A stretch of 47,704 nucleotides of DNA. It comes from Penium margaritaceum. Lineage: Eukaryota > Streptophyta > Zygnematophyceae > Desmidiales > Peniaceae. Within the stretch, counting starts at the first letter, position 1. Each line of letters begins with the position of its first letter. This document shows, piece after piece, positions 1-9,653 of this stretch. The DNA is taken from contig SZWC01018860.1 of the NCBI GenBank assembly GCA_023375785.1, forward strand, positions 7,350 to 55,053, read 5' to 3'. The notes beneath the pieces are model-generated. The model made no database searches and had not been told where the DNA came from. It saw only the letters and a list, made by a program, of their open reading frames with translations. Position numbers and translations under genes: made by a program.

Positions 1-881
1 GCTCTGGTGCCAGAAGCAGAACAGGAGCAGCTGAACACGGAGCTCGAGGGATTTGAGAATGCCCGAGTCACAGTTGACCTGGATCCGGCAAGGGCCAAGG
101 ATGTTGAGAGGGCCAAAGCAGCCGCACAGCAGGTGGTGTCCGGGGACTTGCCCGCCTTTCGCTGGCATGCGCGCCACTTGACACGGTTGCCCGTGCTGCA
201 TTCCTTTGCTATGCGCCTCTCGGCACAGCCCTGCAGCTCTTCAGACAATGAGAGGGTGTTCAGCAAGCACCAACTAGTGCAAACAGCACGGCGCAACCGT
301 CTCCACGTGAAGACTCTAGAGCTACTGGTTAGGGTGAACGTGAGGCTGACAAAGCTGTACGGAAAGACCAAGGCGAAGCAGCTGACTGCGGACATTCAGA
401 AGTTGGTGGAGGAGGATCCATGTGAGAGCGGCAGCGAGGTGGTAGTGACAAGGGCGATGGTGGTGCTGCTGGTGCAGGAGTGCAGGAGTGGTGCATTGAG
501 GCTGACAGGGGCAAGGCATCAGAAGATGATGATGATGACGACGACGATGATGACTTGGAAGACATGGAAGAGGAGGACGGAGGTGGTGACAGTGAGGCTG
601 GCAGTGAGGATGAGGAGGAATCAGGACCGGGATCTCCACAGGAGGAGGTGCAGCGTGTGATGCGCTCAGGTGTTTGCAAACACACACAATTGGAGACGCC
701 TCTAGTGCAGGCTGCAGCTGGAAACATCGCAGCTGCAGCAACTGCTTCTGCAGCAGCTGCTTCTACAACAGCTGCTCCATCTTCTGGGGCACCCTCTTCT
801 GCTGTGACAACTGCTGCAGTTGCATCAAAGTCTGTTGTTGGTAGCACAGGCTGCCCAAAGAGGACTAAGAAGAAAGCATAG
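1..881 (+). pseudogene. hAT-family transposase, C-terminal part (5' end outside window)
   Basis: The first frame runs from the window start to about 430. It ends with the hAT C-terminal dimerisation domain at about 148-360: the tryptophan in FRWHARHL, then LPVLHSFAMRLSAQPCSSSD, NERVFSKH and the RRNRLHVKTLELLV helix. In known hAT transposases this region mediates dimerisation and completes the catalytic core. After about 425 the coding sense continues in another frame, with an Asp/Glu-rich tract (about 520-640), an Ala/Ser/Thr-rich tail and a basic KRTKKKA end with its stop at 879-881. The frame change implies an indel or a missed intron. No terminal inverted repeat could be identified. The family call is firm; activity is unlikely. 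Confidence 0.8.
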
Positions 882-1326
882 GCTTGAAATGTTTCATGAT
901 TTTCAACTTCTCTTTCCATGTGTTCAGTGTTGCTCATTGACTCTTGCATTCTCCTTGTTCAGCTTTGCATAGGATTTATCATTCTGTTGAAGAAAAAAAC
1001 AAAAGTGTTTCAGACTTAATGGAAGATGACATTATGTGATAATGTGCAACAATGCCAGCCAACCTAGGTTTACACAACACTGTGAACATTGATGTTCACA
1101 CAAAAATAAGAAGTGTCATGGTTTTGGGACAACTTGGTGAAATTGAGCAAACCGACTTGACATGTTTTAGACATGTAAAGACTGTTTCTGCATGCATGAG
1201 GGCTCTAGCTGAGGAAAAATGAGGAAATCGACTTGGATTGCAAAACCGACTTGGCGACTTAGATCGAGAGACAACGACTTTCGACTTTCGACGTGGCGAC
1301 TTAACATAGACTTTGACTTGGAGAAG
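882..1326. other. Sequence downstream of the hAT transposase, no gene
   Basis: AT-rich DNA with no supportable ORF. It holds a poly-A-like run near 990-1003. The last hundred bases carry the CGACTT array listed separately. It is probably the 3' non-coding and subterminal part of the hAT element, ended by the copia fragment at about 1327. Confidence 0.4.
1228..1321 (+). repeat. CGACTT-rich array, possible hAT subterminal repeats
   Basis: CGACTT or GACTT(G) occurs about eight times within 94 bases, several times as CGACTTGG, with irregular spacing. Short repeated motifs near element ends are binding sites for hAT transposases such as Ac. Assigning that role here is inference from position, about 350 bases past the transposase stop. 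Confidence 0.35.
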
Positions 1327-2017
1327 GCAACAAGGCCTCATGTATGCAATGGTGGTGACTCGACCGGACCTGGCCTACGCGGTGGGCCAAGTGAGCAAGT
1401 ACGTGGCCGATCCACGGCCACTGCACTGGCAGGTGGTCAAGCGCATCCTCCGCTACCTGCAGGCGACGCGGCACGCGCGCCTGAGGCTCGACGGCAAGGG
1501 GCGGGCGGATCCCTTGCGTCTGGTCTGCTACACGGATGCAGACTACGCTGGGGATGTGGACAAGCGGAAGTCCACATCCGGCTACGTGTTCTTCCTCACT
1601 GGTGCAGTGGTCTCGTGGTGCAGCAGGAAGCAGGACTGCGTTGCCACCTCCACAGTGGAAGCAGAGTACATCACGCTGGCCGAGGCGGTCAAGGAGGCGG
1701 TGTGGCTCCGCAGGTTGCTAAGGGAGCTGGGCGCGCCGCAGCTGGAGCCAACGGTGGTGCAAGAGGACAACACCGGCTCCATCTCGTTGACCAACAACCC
1801 GATGCAGCACAGGAGGACAAAGCACATCGACGTGCGTTACCACTACGCACGGGACATGGTCAAGAAGGGGCAGGTGGTGCTGCAGCACTGCAGCACGCAC
1901 AACATGCTTGCGGATTGGTTGACCAAAGCGCAACCCGCACACCGGTACGCGATGAGCGTGGCCGGACTTGGGATGACCAGCTTTGATGGGCTGGAGGGTG
2001 CAGCGGAAGATGAGTGA
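1327..2017 (+). pseudogene. Ty1/copia Pol fragment (Cop-Z): end of reverse transcriptase and RNase H
   Basis: The frame starts abruptly inside the copia reverse-transcriptase tail (LMYAMVVTRPDLAYAVGQVS) and continues through RNase H to a stop at 2015-2017. The RNase H acidic residues are present: Asp in CYTDADYAGD, Glu in TVEAEYITLA and Asp in QEDNTGSI. The THNMLADWLTKA motif is near the end. RNase H degrades the RNA strand of the RNA:DNA hybrid during reverse transcription. Everything upstream (gag, protease, integrase, most of RT) is missing, so this is a 5'-truncated copy. There is no stop or shift in what remains. The purine tract and LTR follow directly. Its sequence differs clearly from families A and B in this window. 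Confidence 0.9.
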
Positions 2018-2049
2018 GAGCAAGGAGGAGCAGCGGGCATGGCAGGTGC

Positions 2050-2060
2050 AAGGGGGAGAA
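2050..2060 (+). other. Polypurine tract of Cop-Z
   Basis: An A/G run directly before TGTTGAAAAATTG, 33 bases after the Pol stop. This is where plus-strand DNA synthesis is primed in copia elements and it fixes the LTR start at 2061. Confidence 0.75.
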
Positions 2061-2194
2061 TGTTGAAAAATTGCCCCTCTGCATGCCCAAGTGCGACGCC
2101 GGGAGGCGCCGACGAGTCACCAGAAAGTGGAAACTTCGCGCCGGCAGATCTGGCGACTTGAGGATTGCTCGGATTCTAAAACAAAGGATTGCCC

Positions 2195-2418
2195 CGTAAA
2201 GTTTACGAGTCATTGAATCCGGTGAAAGTTGTTTCACCAGAATCGAACAAGTATCGAGGGAGATATGGCCTTCCAAAGTTGGGGTATGCAGAGCGCCTCT
2301 GGGAGCTGGCTGCGACTCGAAATCCGGTCGATAATCGACCGGACCGAGTAACAAAAACACCACCTGGAGAAATTTCTCCGGAAGGCCTGCCGAGGCGTCC
2401 GGTGGATCATCCACCGGA
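2195..2418. repeat. Cluster of perfect palindromes in the Cop-Z LTR
   Basis: There are five inverted repeats. 2195-2207 has arms CGTAAA/TTTACG. 2221-2238 has arms GGTGAAA/TTTCACC with loop GTTG. 2323-2343 has 10-base arms beginning TCCGGTCGAT around one base. 2366-2379 is GGAGAAATTTCTCC. 2398-2418 has 10-base arms beginning TCCGGTGGAT around one base. The last two 21-mers differ from each other by paired changes. Confidence 0.85.
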
Positions 2419-2638
2419 TCCTGTATTGCAGGATGTTACTGAGGGACAGCCAAAATCATGGCTCAGCGTCCGAAACTCAGTAGTACGTTTTGTTAGTTGA
2501 GGACTTCGTCAAAATTCTGACTGCAGGTCTGCAGACAGGTTTCGAACCTCGTCACGCCCGATCACCAAACTCGACCCAAAAGTGGGGAGGGTGCGTGGAA
2601 ACAGTGCAGGGGACCCCACACCATGTGCAATGGGATCT

Positions 2639-2778
2639 GCGCCTTGGGAAAGGCGCTTTGCACGTGAAGGAAAGCGCCACGGCGTGTGGTGGCGTCAGGC
2701 TTCTGTGGTGGGTGAGACCTGCGCTTCGGCAAGCGTAACTTGGGCTACGCTTGGCCAAATTGCGCACGGTTTGGTGCG
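2639..2778. repeat. Second group of short hairpins in the Cop-Z LTR
   Basis: GCGCCTT/AAGGCGC (2639-2656, loop GGGA), CGCTT/AAGCG (2722-2735), AAGCGTA/TACGCTT (2731-2752) and CGCAC/GTGCG (2763-2778). The second and third share the AAGCG strand and so are alternative folds. Confidence 0.7.
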
Positions 2779-3010
2779 TTGGAAAGCTCATGACTAGCCC
2801 TATACATGTTGTGATCATGTTGATACTAAAAAACAAATGAAAATTCGCGTTATTCCCTTCGCAAAAGTGACTGTCTCTAATTGCCTGCTCACATAGCGTG
2901 AGGCGACCAGAAAGCTCACACTCAGTCTCAGATTTGCCCAAAACAGAAAGCGTGAACCACTAGAGGCAATCAGAAAAACGTCGGGACCGCATCATGCGGA
3001 TTCCATCCTG

Positions 3011-3848
3011 ACTCTATTCTACTCAGTAACAATTTGTACCACTCCATACAACTCCATAAAACTCTGTACAACTCCCTAAAACTCGCTGAAAATCATTCAA
3101 ACTCCATAGAAATGTACAACGTTCTGTACAAACTCCTTATAACTCCTCACACCTCTGTATGACTCTGTACAACTCCATACAAATCTGTACTGATCTGTAC
3201 AACTCAAAAGAACATTGTACAACTCTATAAAAAAACAAAAAATCAGTAAGACTATGTACAACTATGTATACGTACAATTCCGTCCAACTCAGTACAGATC
3301 AGTTAGACTCCTTGAAAGTCTCTTCAACTTCTGAGACTTCCCCAGAATTACATACAAGTATATATATCTCCCTACAGATCTACAAAGCTTTTTAAAGCAC
3401 AGTACACCTCCCTACAACCCCGTTTAAATTTGTATGACTCCATGAAACACCATAAACTCTGTAGAAATTTGTATGAGCCCATACAACTCCGCACAGTTCT
3501 GTGCATTCTTCTACATATCCATATAGTTCCAAACAGCTATGTACAACCCCGGAAAACTCCTTACAACTCTTAACAACAAAATACACCTTAGTACAACTCT
3601 GTGCAGCTCCGTAAAGCTTTGCACAACTCCATACCACTCCGTACAACTCGGTACAGCTCGTGACACCTTTGTACAAATCTGCATATCTCTGTATGCATCC
3701 CTTCAAATTCATACAACTATGTAAACGTTTGGACTATTTTGTGCAGGTTTATACAACTCTAAAAACAACTCTAAACAACTCCATAAATCCATTTACAAAT
3801 CTTTACAACTTTGGATAGTTCCACACAAATCCAAATGCTTCGTACAAA
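3011..3848. repeat. Degenerate 10-bp minisatellite, consensus ACTCCGTACA
   Basis: About 840 bases built of near-10-base units such as ACTCCATACA, ACTCCATAAA, ACTCTGTACA and ACTCCCTAAA. The phase is kept over long stretches with occasional one-base slips. On the minus strand it gives a frame (3392-3712) with a decapeptide pattern; that is a by-product of the 30-base superperiod. The array separates Cop-Z from Gyp-1. Confidence 0.85.
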
Positions 3849-4540
3849 CCCCCATCATGGTCTGATCCGAAGGCCATCCAATGGCACCAGGAGACGGACG
3901 GAGCTGGATCAATGGCTCACACGACTGCTCTCACATTATCGACTATAGGCATTCTACCTCTCAGGAGAAGTAATCTAACCTGCCATGAATGATTGACTCC
4001 ACCAAAAATCTGGACTGGCTTGACGCGTGCCATGCTTGTACATTTTTGGGAAAATGAATAAGAAGTGTGACGCATATTACAAGATCTAATGCTTACATCA
4101 GCATTCTAACATGGTGCATCAGCATTCTTACACGGAGATTCCACAGAATCACCTCCAATAGTGACGTTGCCCCCAACAAACTCTGTTTCTACTATGACAA
4201 CGGCCTTAAGAACAAAATCCAATGAGCAATTACCGTGTTTGGTATCCAAGATGACCACCTCCAAGTGCTCACATCAGATAACTGCATCCACATTGCTGAC
4301 TACAATTTTTGGATGAAGGGATTCCGCGGCTGGCGATCCCAAAGCCCCCTTTCACATCATGGAGGAGGAAAATTGCAGTTGGCAAAAACCTCGTCTCCGA
4401 TGGAGATTGACGCCATCGATCAATGCAATCAATGGATGTGTTGGATGTGCAAAAAAACAAGGCACATAACACACAACTGTCAGAACGGGAGCAACAGGCC
4501 AAAAAGGGGAGGAAGTCAAAGAGAAAAGAATTAGGAGTCA
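3849..4540 (+). pseudogene. Gyp-1 Gag and CCHC nucleocapsid, decayed
   Basis: From about 4165 the sequence reads APNKLCFYYDNGLKNKIQ, matching APNELYFYYKNGHK in the Gag of Gyp-2 in this window. A CCHC zinc knuckle follows at about 4436-4477 (CWMCKKTRHITHNC, spacing CX2CX4HX4C) with a basic tail. Gag packages the RNA and the knuckle binds nucleic acid. The region before 4165 is too broken to read, no 5' LTR or primer site is visible, and stops and shifts are frequent. This is the start of a truncated Ty3/gypsy element running to about 8650. Confidence 0.65.
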
Positions 4541-4589
4541 GGAAACAACAAGGGACAGGAGTACATGGTGAACCTCCTGTTCAGTCGCA

Positions 4590-4950
4590 AAACTATACGT
4601 GGACCGACTGCTCTTTTGAACAACTGACAATGCTACAGACGAGGGTTTACAAGATCACAATGTTCAACGAGGAATACGAGGACAACCAACTAGAGATACT
4701 GCTTCACGTACAAACGGGAGGTTGTCAAAGTCGCATAACGATACCAACACTACTAGGTAGAGGAGCTTCTCACATTCCTGTTAGCAACAATATTATTCAG
4801 AAGCTATGTTTGCAAAAAAAACGGGGAGTTTTTTTAGGGAAAACCATTAATGGAAAACTGTAAATCCGTTAACTTCGTGGACCACTCCAATAACAAAATG
4901 AAGATTAGCACAGCATAACGGTCTAGAGGATTTGCCAAATGAGTGGGCAC
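4590..4950 (+). pseudogene. Gyp-1 aspartic protease, decayed
   Basis: The frame reads ITIPTLLGRGASHIPVSNNI then QKLCLQKKRGVFLGKTINGKL before a stop at 4861. It aligns with VPELLDGGALDNFVSNNMVC of Gyp-2. The catalytic Asp of the D-S/T-G triad has become Gly (GRGA), so the protease that would cleave Gag-Pol cannot work. Confidence 0.6.
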
Positions 4951-5269
4951 AAGATTATCCTTGGTTGACATTTCTTATGCCGCCAGAATCTGACTGGAGC
5001 AGTGGCATGGTCTTTCTCAACATCAATGGAAAAATACAACACTTGCCTCTAATGGAGCGACTCATGATGCAGCGACGGCTACGGGAAGCAACAGAGTAGG
5101 AAATAACAGAGGCAATCGCAGCAATCCCAGAACGCCAGAGGCAGTGGATATCCCTGGGTGTGGCCAACAGATATCTGTAATGTAGAGCATGAGCATAGTT
5201 CATCCACGTTGTGATAGGGAAGCAAAGGAGATTTTAGTAGCAAACAATGCCGACTTCATCGGCCTCAAT

Positions 5270-6077
5270 AATGGACATGTTTGCAGCCGTTTGGAGGAAG
5301 TTTGCATATCTTGTTGAAGATTTTCAAGGGACTTTTCCTGACAATCTGCCTGAAGAGTTACCTTCGTAACGCATCATCGGCCAGCAAAACGACCTGAAGC
5401 CGGTCAGCAGACCTGTAGTGATGGGGACCTATCGGATGAGCGGCCAAGAGTTGACTGGAATCAAGAAGCAGCTTGATGTGGTACTCGATCAAGAGCTCAT
5501 CAGACCATCCATGTAACCCTACGCCACACCTGTACTTTCTGCATAAAAAAGAACCAACAAAGTACTAATATGCGTGGGTTATGAGGCCTTGACCGGCATC
5601 ACCATCAAGAACCACTACCCTCTCCTGCAAGCAGATAGACTCTCTGACCAACTCCGTTGGGTTAGACTTTTCACCAAAAGAAGCCTACACAGCCGGCTAT
5701 CGTCATATCCACATATCTGATAAGGAAGTCAAGAAGATGGTGTTCCGCACCAAAACCGGTACTCTGGGTTCACGGTTGTGCAATCTGGACTCATAAACGT
5801 CCTCACAACATTTCTAGCAGCAATGAACAACTTTTTTTGGTCGTACCTTGACGATTTTTTCATCATACATCGCATCGATATCCTTATGTACAGCTGCATC
5901 TCGGAGGAGCACAGTGGGCATCTCTATCAATTCCTTTTATTTTTACGAAGAGAGAACTTCTATGGAAAACTCTTGAAGTGTGACTTTGGTCGGTCTTCAA
6001 TAAAGTTTCTAGGCCACATCATAGACAGCGGGCGGATCACCATGGACCCAAAGAAAGTGAAGGCTGCCAATAATTGA
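5270..6077 (+). pseudogene. Gyp-1 reverse transcriptase, decayed
   Basis: Fragments in several frames keep the order of a Ty3/gypsy RT: KPVSRPVVMGTYRMS (about 5398), LIRPSM-PYATPVLSA (about 5496), ALTGITIKNHYPLLQADRLS (about 5587), YSGFTVVQSGLINVLTTFLAAMNN and YLDDFFIIHRIDILMYS (5845-5900), FLGHIIDSGRITMDPKKVKA (6007-6070). Comparison with Gyp-2 shows that the active-site YLDD-type tetrapeptide is HRID here, so the catalytic Asp pair is gone. Numerous stops interrupt it. RT copies element RNA to DNA. Confidence 0.7.
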
Positions 6078-6079
6078 CT

Positions 6080-6700
6080 AATGCTGAACAATGATTAGGC
6101 CGTCAAAACATCTTCAAGATTATACAACTGATCATGTCAGTTCATACAAGACTATGCTCCTGAGCTTGCACCTCTCTCTAATCTCACTTGTAAAACCACT
6201 TATTGGATTTGGGAGAAAGCAAACAAGGAATACTTCACTATTTAAGAAATTCTCTGACGTTGACGTTATACCCAGAGATTAGAGGATTCAACAATGGATT
6301 ACACCATGGCCACAGACACATCTGATTGAGAAATCAGAGCCATTCACCTCCAAGACGACAGTCATGGAGAGTTGCACGTCACGTATATGTCGCAAAAAAC
6401 ACACGGACAACAACTAAACAATCCTGTTCATGATAGCAAGATATTGGTTTTGTACACACCTTTAAAAAAAGGTGGTTCTACTTTGAATGCCGACAATGTG
6501 TGTCATCTATGCCGACTGCCACGCTTGCAAACATCTAAAGGCTCAACCAAGTGTGAGCCATCGACAAACTCCATAGATGGAGTTCCTTGAGTACAACTTT
6601 GACTACGACATTGAAACCTGACCCTGATGATCTGAGTCAGAGATCAAGGTTGATGACGAAGATCAGCACGTTGCTCGTCAAATGAGAACCATGCCTCACA
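6080..6700 (+). pseudogene. Gyp-1 RNase H and connection region, heavily decayed
   Basis: The region between RT and integrase is mostly unreadable. MEFLEYNFDYDIET at 6576-6617 matches MEFLESDLDYEIVYRPGK at the end of RNase H in Gyp-2, which fixes the assignment. The acidic catalytic residues cannot be found. Confidence 0.5.
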
Positions 6701-6774
6701 AGGATATTTGCAAAGGGTTATAAGGATTTTTGCGGGTACAAAAAACCAAGTTCTGGTTCGACGACCCCTACTGG

Positions 6775-7580
6775 TGACAGTTGTTCACCCGCCAAGTCAT
6801 CGTACCACCAAACTACAATGAGTGCCATGAAACTGGCCTAGGTGGACATTTTGACAATCGAAAGACTCAAGAATCTCGCAAGGTACTACTGGTGGGACTG
6901 CATACTGAGCAACTTTCAAGCAATTTCTATATCATGCAACAACTCTCGAAGGCAAAAATCTCGTTGTACGAGATTACCAAGACTACTTCAACCTCTCCTT
7001 GTTCCTGATAGAGCCATGGGTTGACATCACCATGGACTTTGTTACAAGGCTTCTTGTCACCCCAGAGGGATATGGCTCTATCCTTGTGGTGGTGGAAATT
7101 TTTTAGAAGATTTCATACTTCATCCCAGCAATGACCACCGTCACCGTAGAAGGAACAGCAGAGGTATTTCTAAATTAGATCGTGCAGTTACAAGGAATAC
7201 CAAATACCATTGTCAGCAATAGAGATAGCCACAAACAGATGACATGCTATGGTAGTCGAATCCATCTATCAATGACGTTCCACCCTCAAACCGATGGGAA
7301 AACGAAGCAAGCCAAGCATATGCTTGAACAACTTCTATGCACCTTATGCAAACCCCATGGAACATGTTGGACGGTAAAACTACCGACATTTGTACTCGCA
7401 TAACCCTCGGTGCATTCCATTGCAACATGTAAAATCCCGTTTGAAGTGGTTCACGACAAACTCCCCACGACACCGACAGGGCGACAAAGCCAAAGGAACA
7501 TTCCTGTGGTTGATATCCATCGTTGCTAACTTTTCAACATTATAAGAAGAAACACGAAGATGCAAGTGGCAATGAAGCAA
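6775..7580 (+). pseudogene. Gyp-1 integrase, decayed
   Basis: The zinc-binding N-terminus is recognisable (VIVPPNYNECHETGLGGHFDN, about 6798-6860). The core begins with VDITMDFVTRLLVTPEGYGS (about 7020-7080), where the first catalytic Asp is kept. IPNTIVSNRDSHKQM covers the second Asp, and the MTFHPQTDGKTKQAKHMLEQ block, where the third acidic residue should lie, reads K-Q instead. Several stops and shifts interrupt it. Integrase joins element DNA to the chromosome. Confidence 0.65.
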
Positions 7581-7609
7581 GCACTAGACTGACATCACAA
7601 CAACAAAAC

Positions 7610-8040
7610 ATTCAGCGCCGGTGATTACGTCCTGCTTCTATATGCGAATATCAACCCACGTGTAGAAGACCTTGCAAGTCTCAAACCTGGATGGTTGGGA
7701 CTGCTTAAAATCAAGCGAAGGCAAGACCTTGCTTTCCTTCACTTTTGCCTATTTGATAGCATGCCAATTCACCTGGTCTTCCATGTCAGCAAGTGCAAGC
7801 ACTATCAGGACCCCATCAAGAAGTTCCTCGACAGAAATGTCCCAAGTCGACCTCTGATCCAAGTGGACGTGGACACGGAGTACGTGATCAAGGACATCCT
7901 TGGACATTGATGACATTGAGAGACGATCGAGTATCTTGTCAAGTGGTACGGCGACGACATTGCCCACAACAATTGGGAGCTCTCTGTTAACCTCCAACAC
8001 ACCGATCATGTGATCGACGACACTACAGGCATCACTGGCC
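7610..8040 (+). pseudogene. Gyp-1 integrase C-terminus and chromodomain, decayed
   Basis: The sequence continues from GDYVLLLYANI through MPIHLVFHVSKCKHYQDPIK to the chromodomain entry VDVDTEYVIKDILGH (7864-7908). A stop at 7908-7910 and a shift follow, then a QYLVKWYGDDIAHNNWEL-like segment (about 7930-7980). Chromodomains in this clade direct integration to chromatin marks. The same block in Gyp-2 is nearly intact and confirms the family. Confidence 0.7.
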
Positions 8041-8071
8041 TACATCCATTAACGCACTGGGACGTCGCGAT

Positions 8072-8086
8072 TAAAAGGGAGGGAAG
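8072..8086 (+). other. Polypurine tract of Gyp-1
   Basis: AAAAGGGAGGGAAG directly before TGTTACACCCC, placing the LTR start at 8087. Confidence 0.75.
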
Positions 8087-8650
8087 TGTTACACCCCAGA
8101 TGTACACAAGTCTAAAATATTTTGTAGTGGACATATTCTTCATTTCATTTGTAGCCCGCCATGCGTCATCGACATGAGTTTTATCACAATCAAGGGAATT
8201 TTGGCCACCTGTCCCGACCTCCAATACTCCGGTCTCGAAGGATCGAACACATTCGACCACTTCCTTGAATGGTCCACGGACGTGTTGCAAACCGTGTCAA
8301 CATTTCAATGCTATTCAGTTGACTCATCGACAAAGCCAAGCTTTTGTAAAGTCGCACGTTGATGTTCTTTAACCCCCTCCCCATCTCTTAGCGGGATTTC
8401 TCAAAGCGACCACTCATGACAACGAACCTTATATGTCGCTAGGCTTGAGCATCCAAGACCCAACAAATGCATCATGGTGTTGCTCACTATTGTATACAAG
8501 TGCTTGAAATATCTGACACTTATTATCGAAGTACAAAGAGTGCTAAAGACAAATGATCCATTTTACCCAACTCCTCAAATCGTCTTCTGCTCCGCACCTC
8601 ATCCGTGTGAGCCATCCACGTTCGGCTTCATGGAACAGAGCATATCAGAT
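8087..8650 (+). repeat. 3' LTR of Gyp-1 (3' end approximate)
   Basis: Starts TGTTACACCCCAGATGTACA. The first 35 bases align with the LTR start of Gyp-2 read on the minus strand (TATTACATATTAGACGTACA), mostly through C/T and G/A differences, and patches further in also align. The terminal CA could not be placed; the end is estimated from the Gyp-2 LTR. Confidence 0.55.
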
Positions 8651-9465
8651 TGTGTTGTCGCACACGTCGCTTGACTCAAGCATGCAAAACCCTATGAATA
8701 CCTCATCCTTGATTTTCGTATGCATGCACTTGTAAGTTTTAAAAAAATCCATAATATGAAATTATTGTATTGTCCAATCTTCCCCATTTCTCAAACTGTC
8801 CTTTGTGTTGCAACTTCTAAGTTTCCACTGTCCAAGTTCTACTCAATGTAAGCCGTGTGACACGGGATTTGACTTGAGATCTCAAGTATTCAAAGCGGGT
8901 GTTTCATTCCCTGTTTCAACTGTGATTTTTTAAGTGATACATCGTCGCTTATTTTGCAATCGGAATTCAAAACCAAAAGACCCAACCTAAACGGCAAACC
9001 ATTTGGGCACTTTGAAATTGGAGCCTTGGTTTCTTGCGTGGTTGGATATAGGGACCTGTTTCAATATTCGACCAACCATTTGGCCCCACCGGCCGATCTG
9101 ACTAACTAGAGGGCCGGGTGGGCCAATGTCAACAACCTCAGGGCCCGTAGACTATGTGTTGTTCGTATCAGGCTCGAAATGGCAACGTCACCAACCAGCG
9201 TTTTCCCATGACAGTCGGTGGATAGCAATCAATATGACAAACCAAATTGGACTTGACCTTTTATGTAACATGCCTGAAAAAGAAAGTGTCAACCGAACAG
9301 GTTCCCACCATGTCTTCCTTCCATAGCGCACGGTTTAGGATTTCAAGTTTTTGTCCGATGCGTTTTGCGACGCATTATGCGTGGAAGCAATCGTCCAAGA
9401 TAGCCAGACCAGTAGTAGCCCGGCTATTTCAAATCACGTTGGCAGCTGGCGGGCTCTCTCGTTGA
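8651..9465. other. Unassigned intergenic DNA
   Basis: Only short frames are present, with no recognisable domain, repeat or RNA gene. Confidence 0.3.
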
Positions 9466-9653
9466 CCAGGCATTTCCACGCATTCCCTGCATTACGAGGC
9501 ATTTCCCAGGCATTGCCTATGCATTGCCCGGGCATTGCCAAGCATTGCCCAGACATTTGAAGGCATTGCCCAATCATTTCCAGGCATTACCACGCAATGC
9601 CCAGGCATTGCATAAGCATTTCCTGGCATTACCCAGGCATTGCAAGGCATTTC
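9466..9653. repeat. 10-11 bp minisatellite, consensus CCCAGGCATTG
   Basis: About 18 imperfect units alternate between 10 and 11 bases (for example CCCAGGCATTG, CCCGGGCATTG, CCAAGCATTG, CCAGGCATTA). Short frames on both strands (ALPRH-type peptides) are by-products. Confidence 0.85.

Larger units (their letters stand above)
2061..2800 (+). repeat. 3' LTR of Cop-Z (end not resolved)
   Basis: The LTR begins with TGTTG right after the purine tract. Its 3' end cannot be placed because no second copy lies in the window and no clear CA end with a target duplication was found; the minisatellite begins at 3011. The body is rich in perfect inverted repeats (2195-2418 and 2639-2778). GGTTTCGAACC near 2538 resembles a tRNA T-arm but has no matching arms. 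Confidence 0.5.

Noticed and set aside
329..949. Long minus-strand frames opposite the hAT tail (Ser/Pro/His-rich)
   Set aside because: They mirror the GAT/GAG-rich acidic tract and Ala-rich tail; no domain, and the plus strand explains them.
2530..2545. Possible tRNA T-arm (GGTTTCGAACC)
   Set aside because: One base too long for a B box and no acceptor, D or anticodon arm could be matched around it.
3392..3712. Minus-strand 106-codon frame with SCTELYGVVW-like repeats
   Set aside because: It is the translation of the 10-bp minisatellite; openness follows from the 30-base superperiod.
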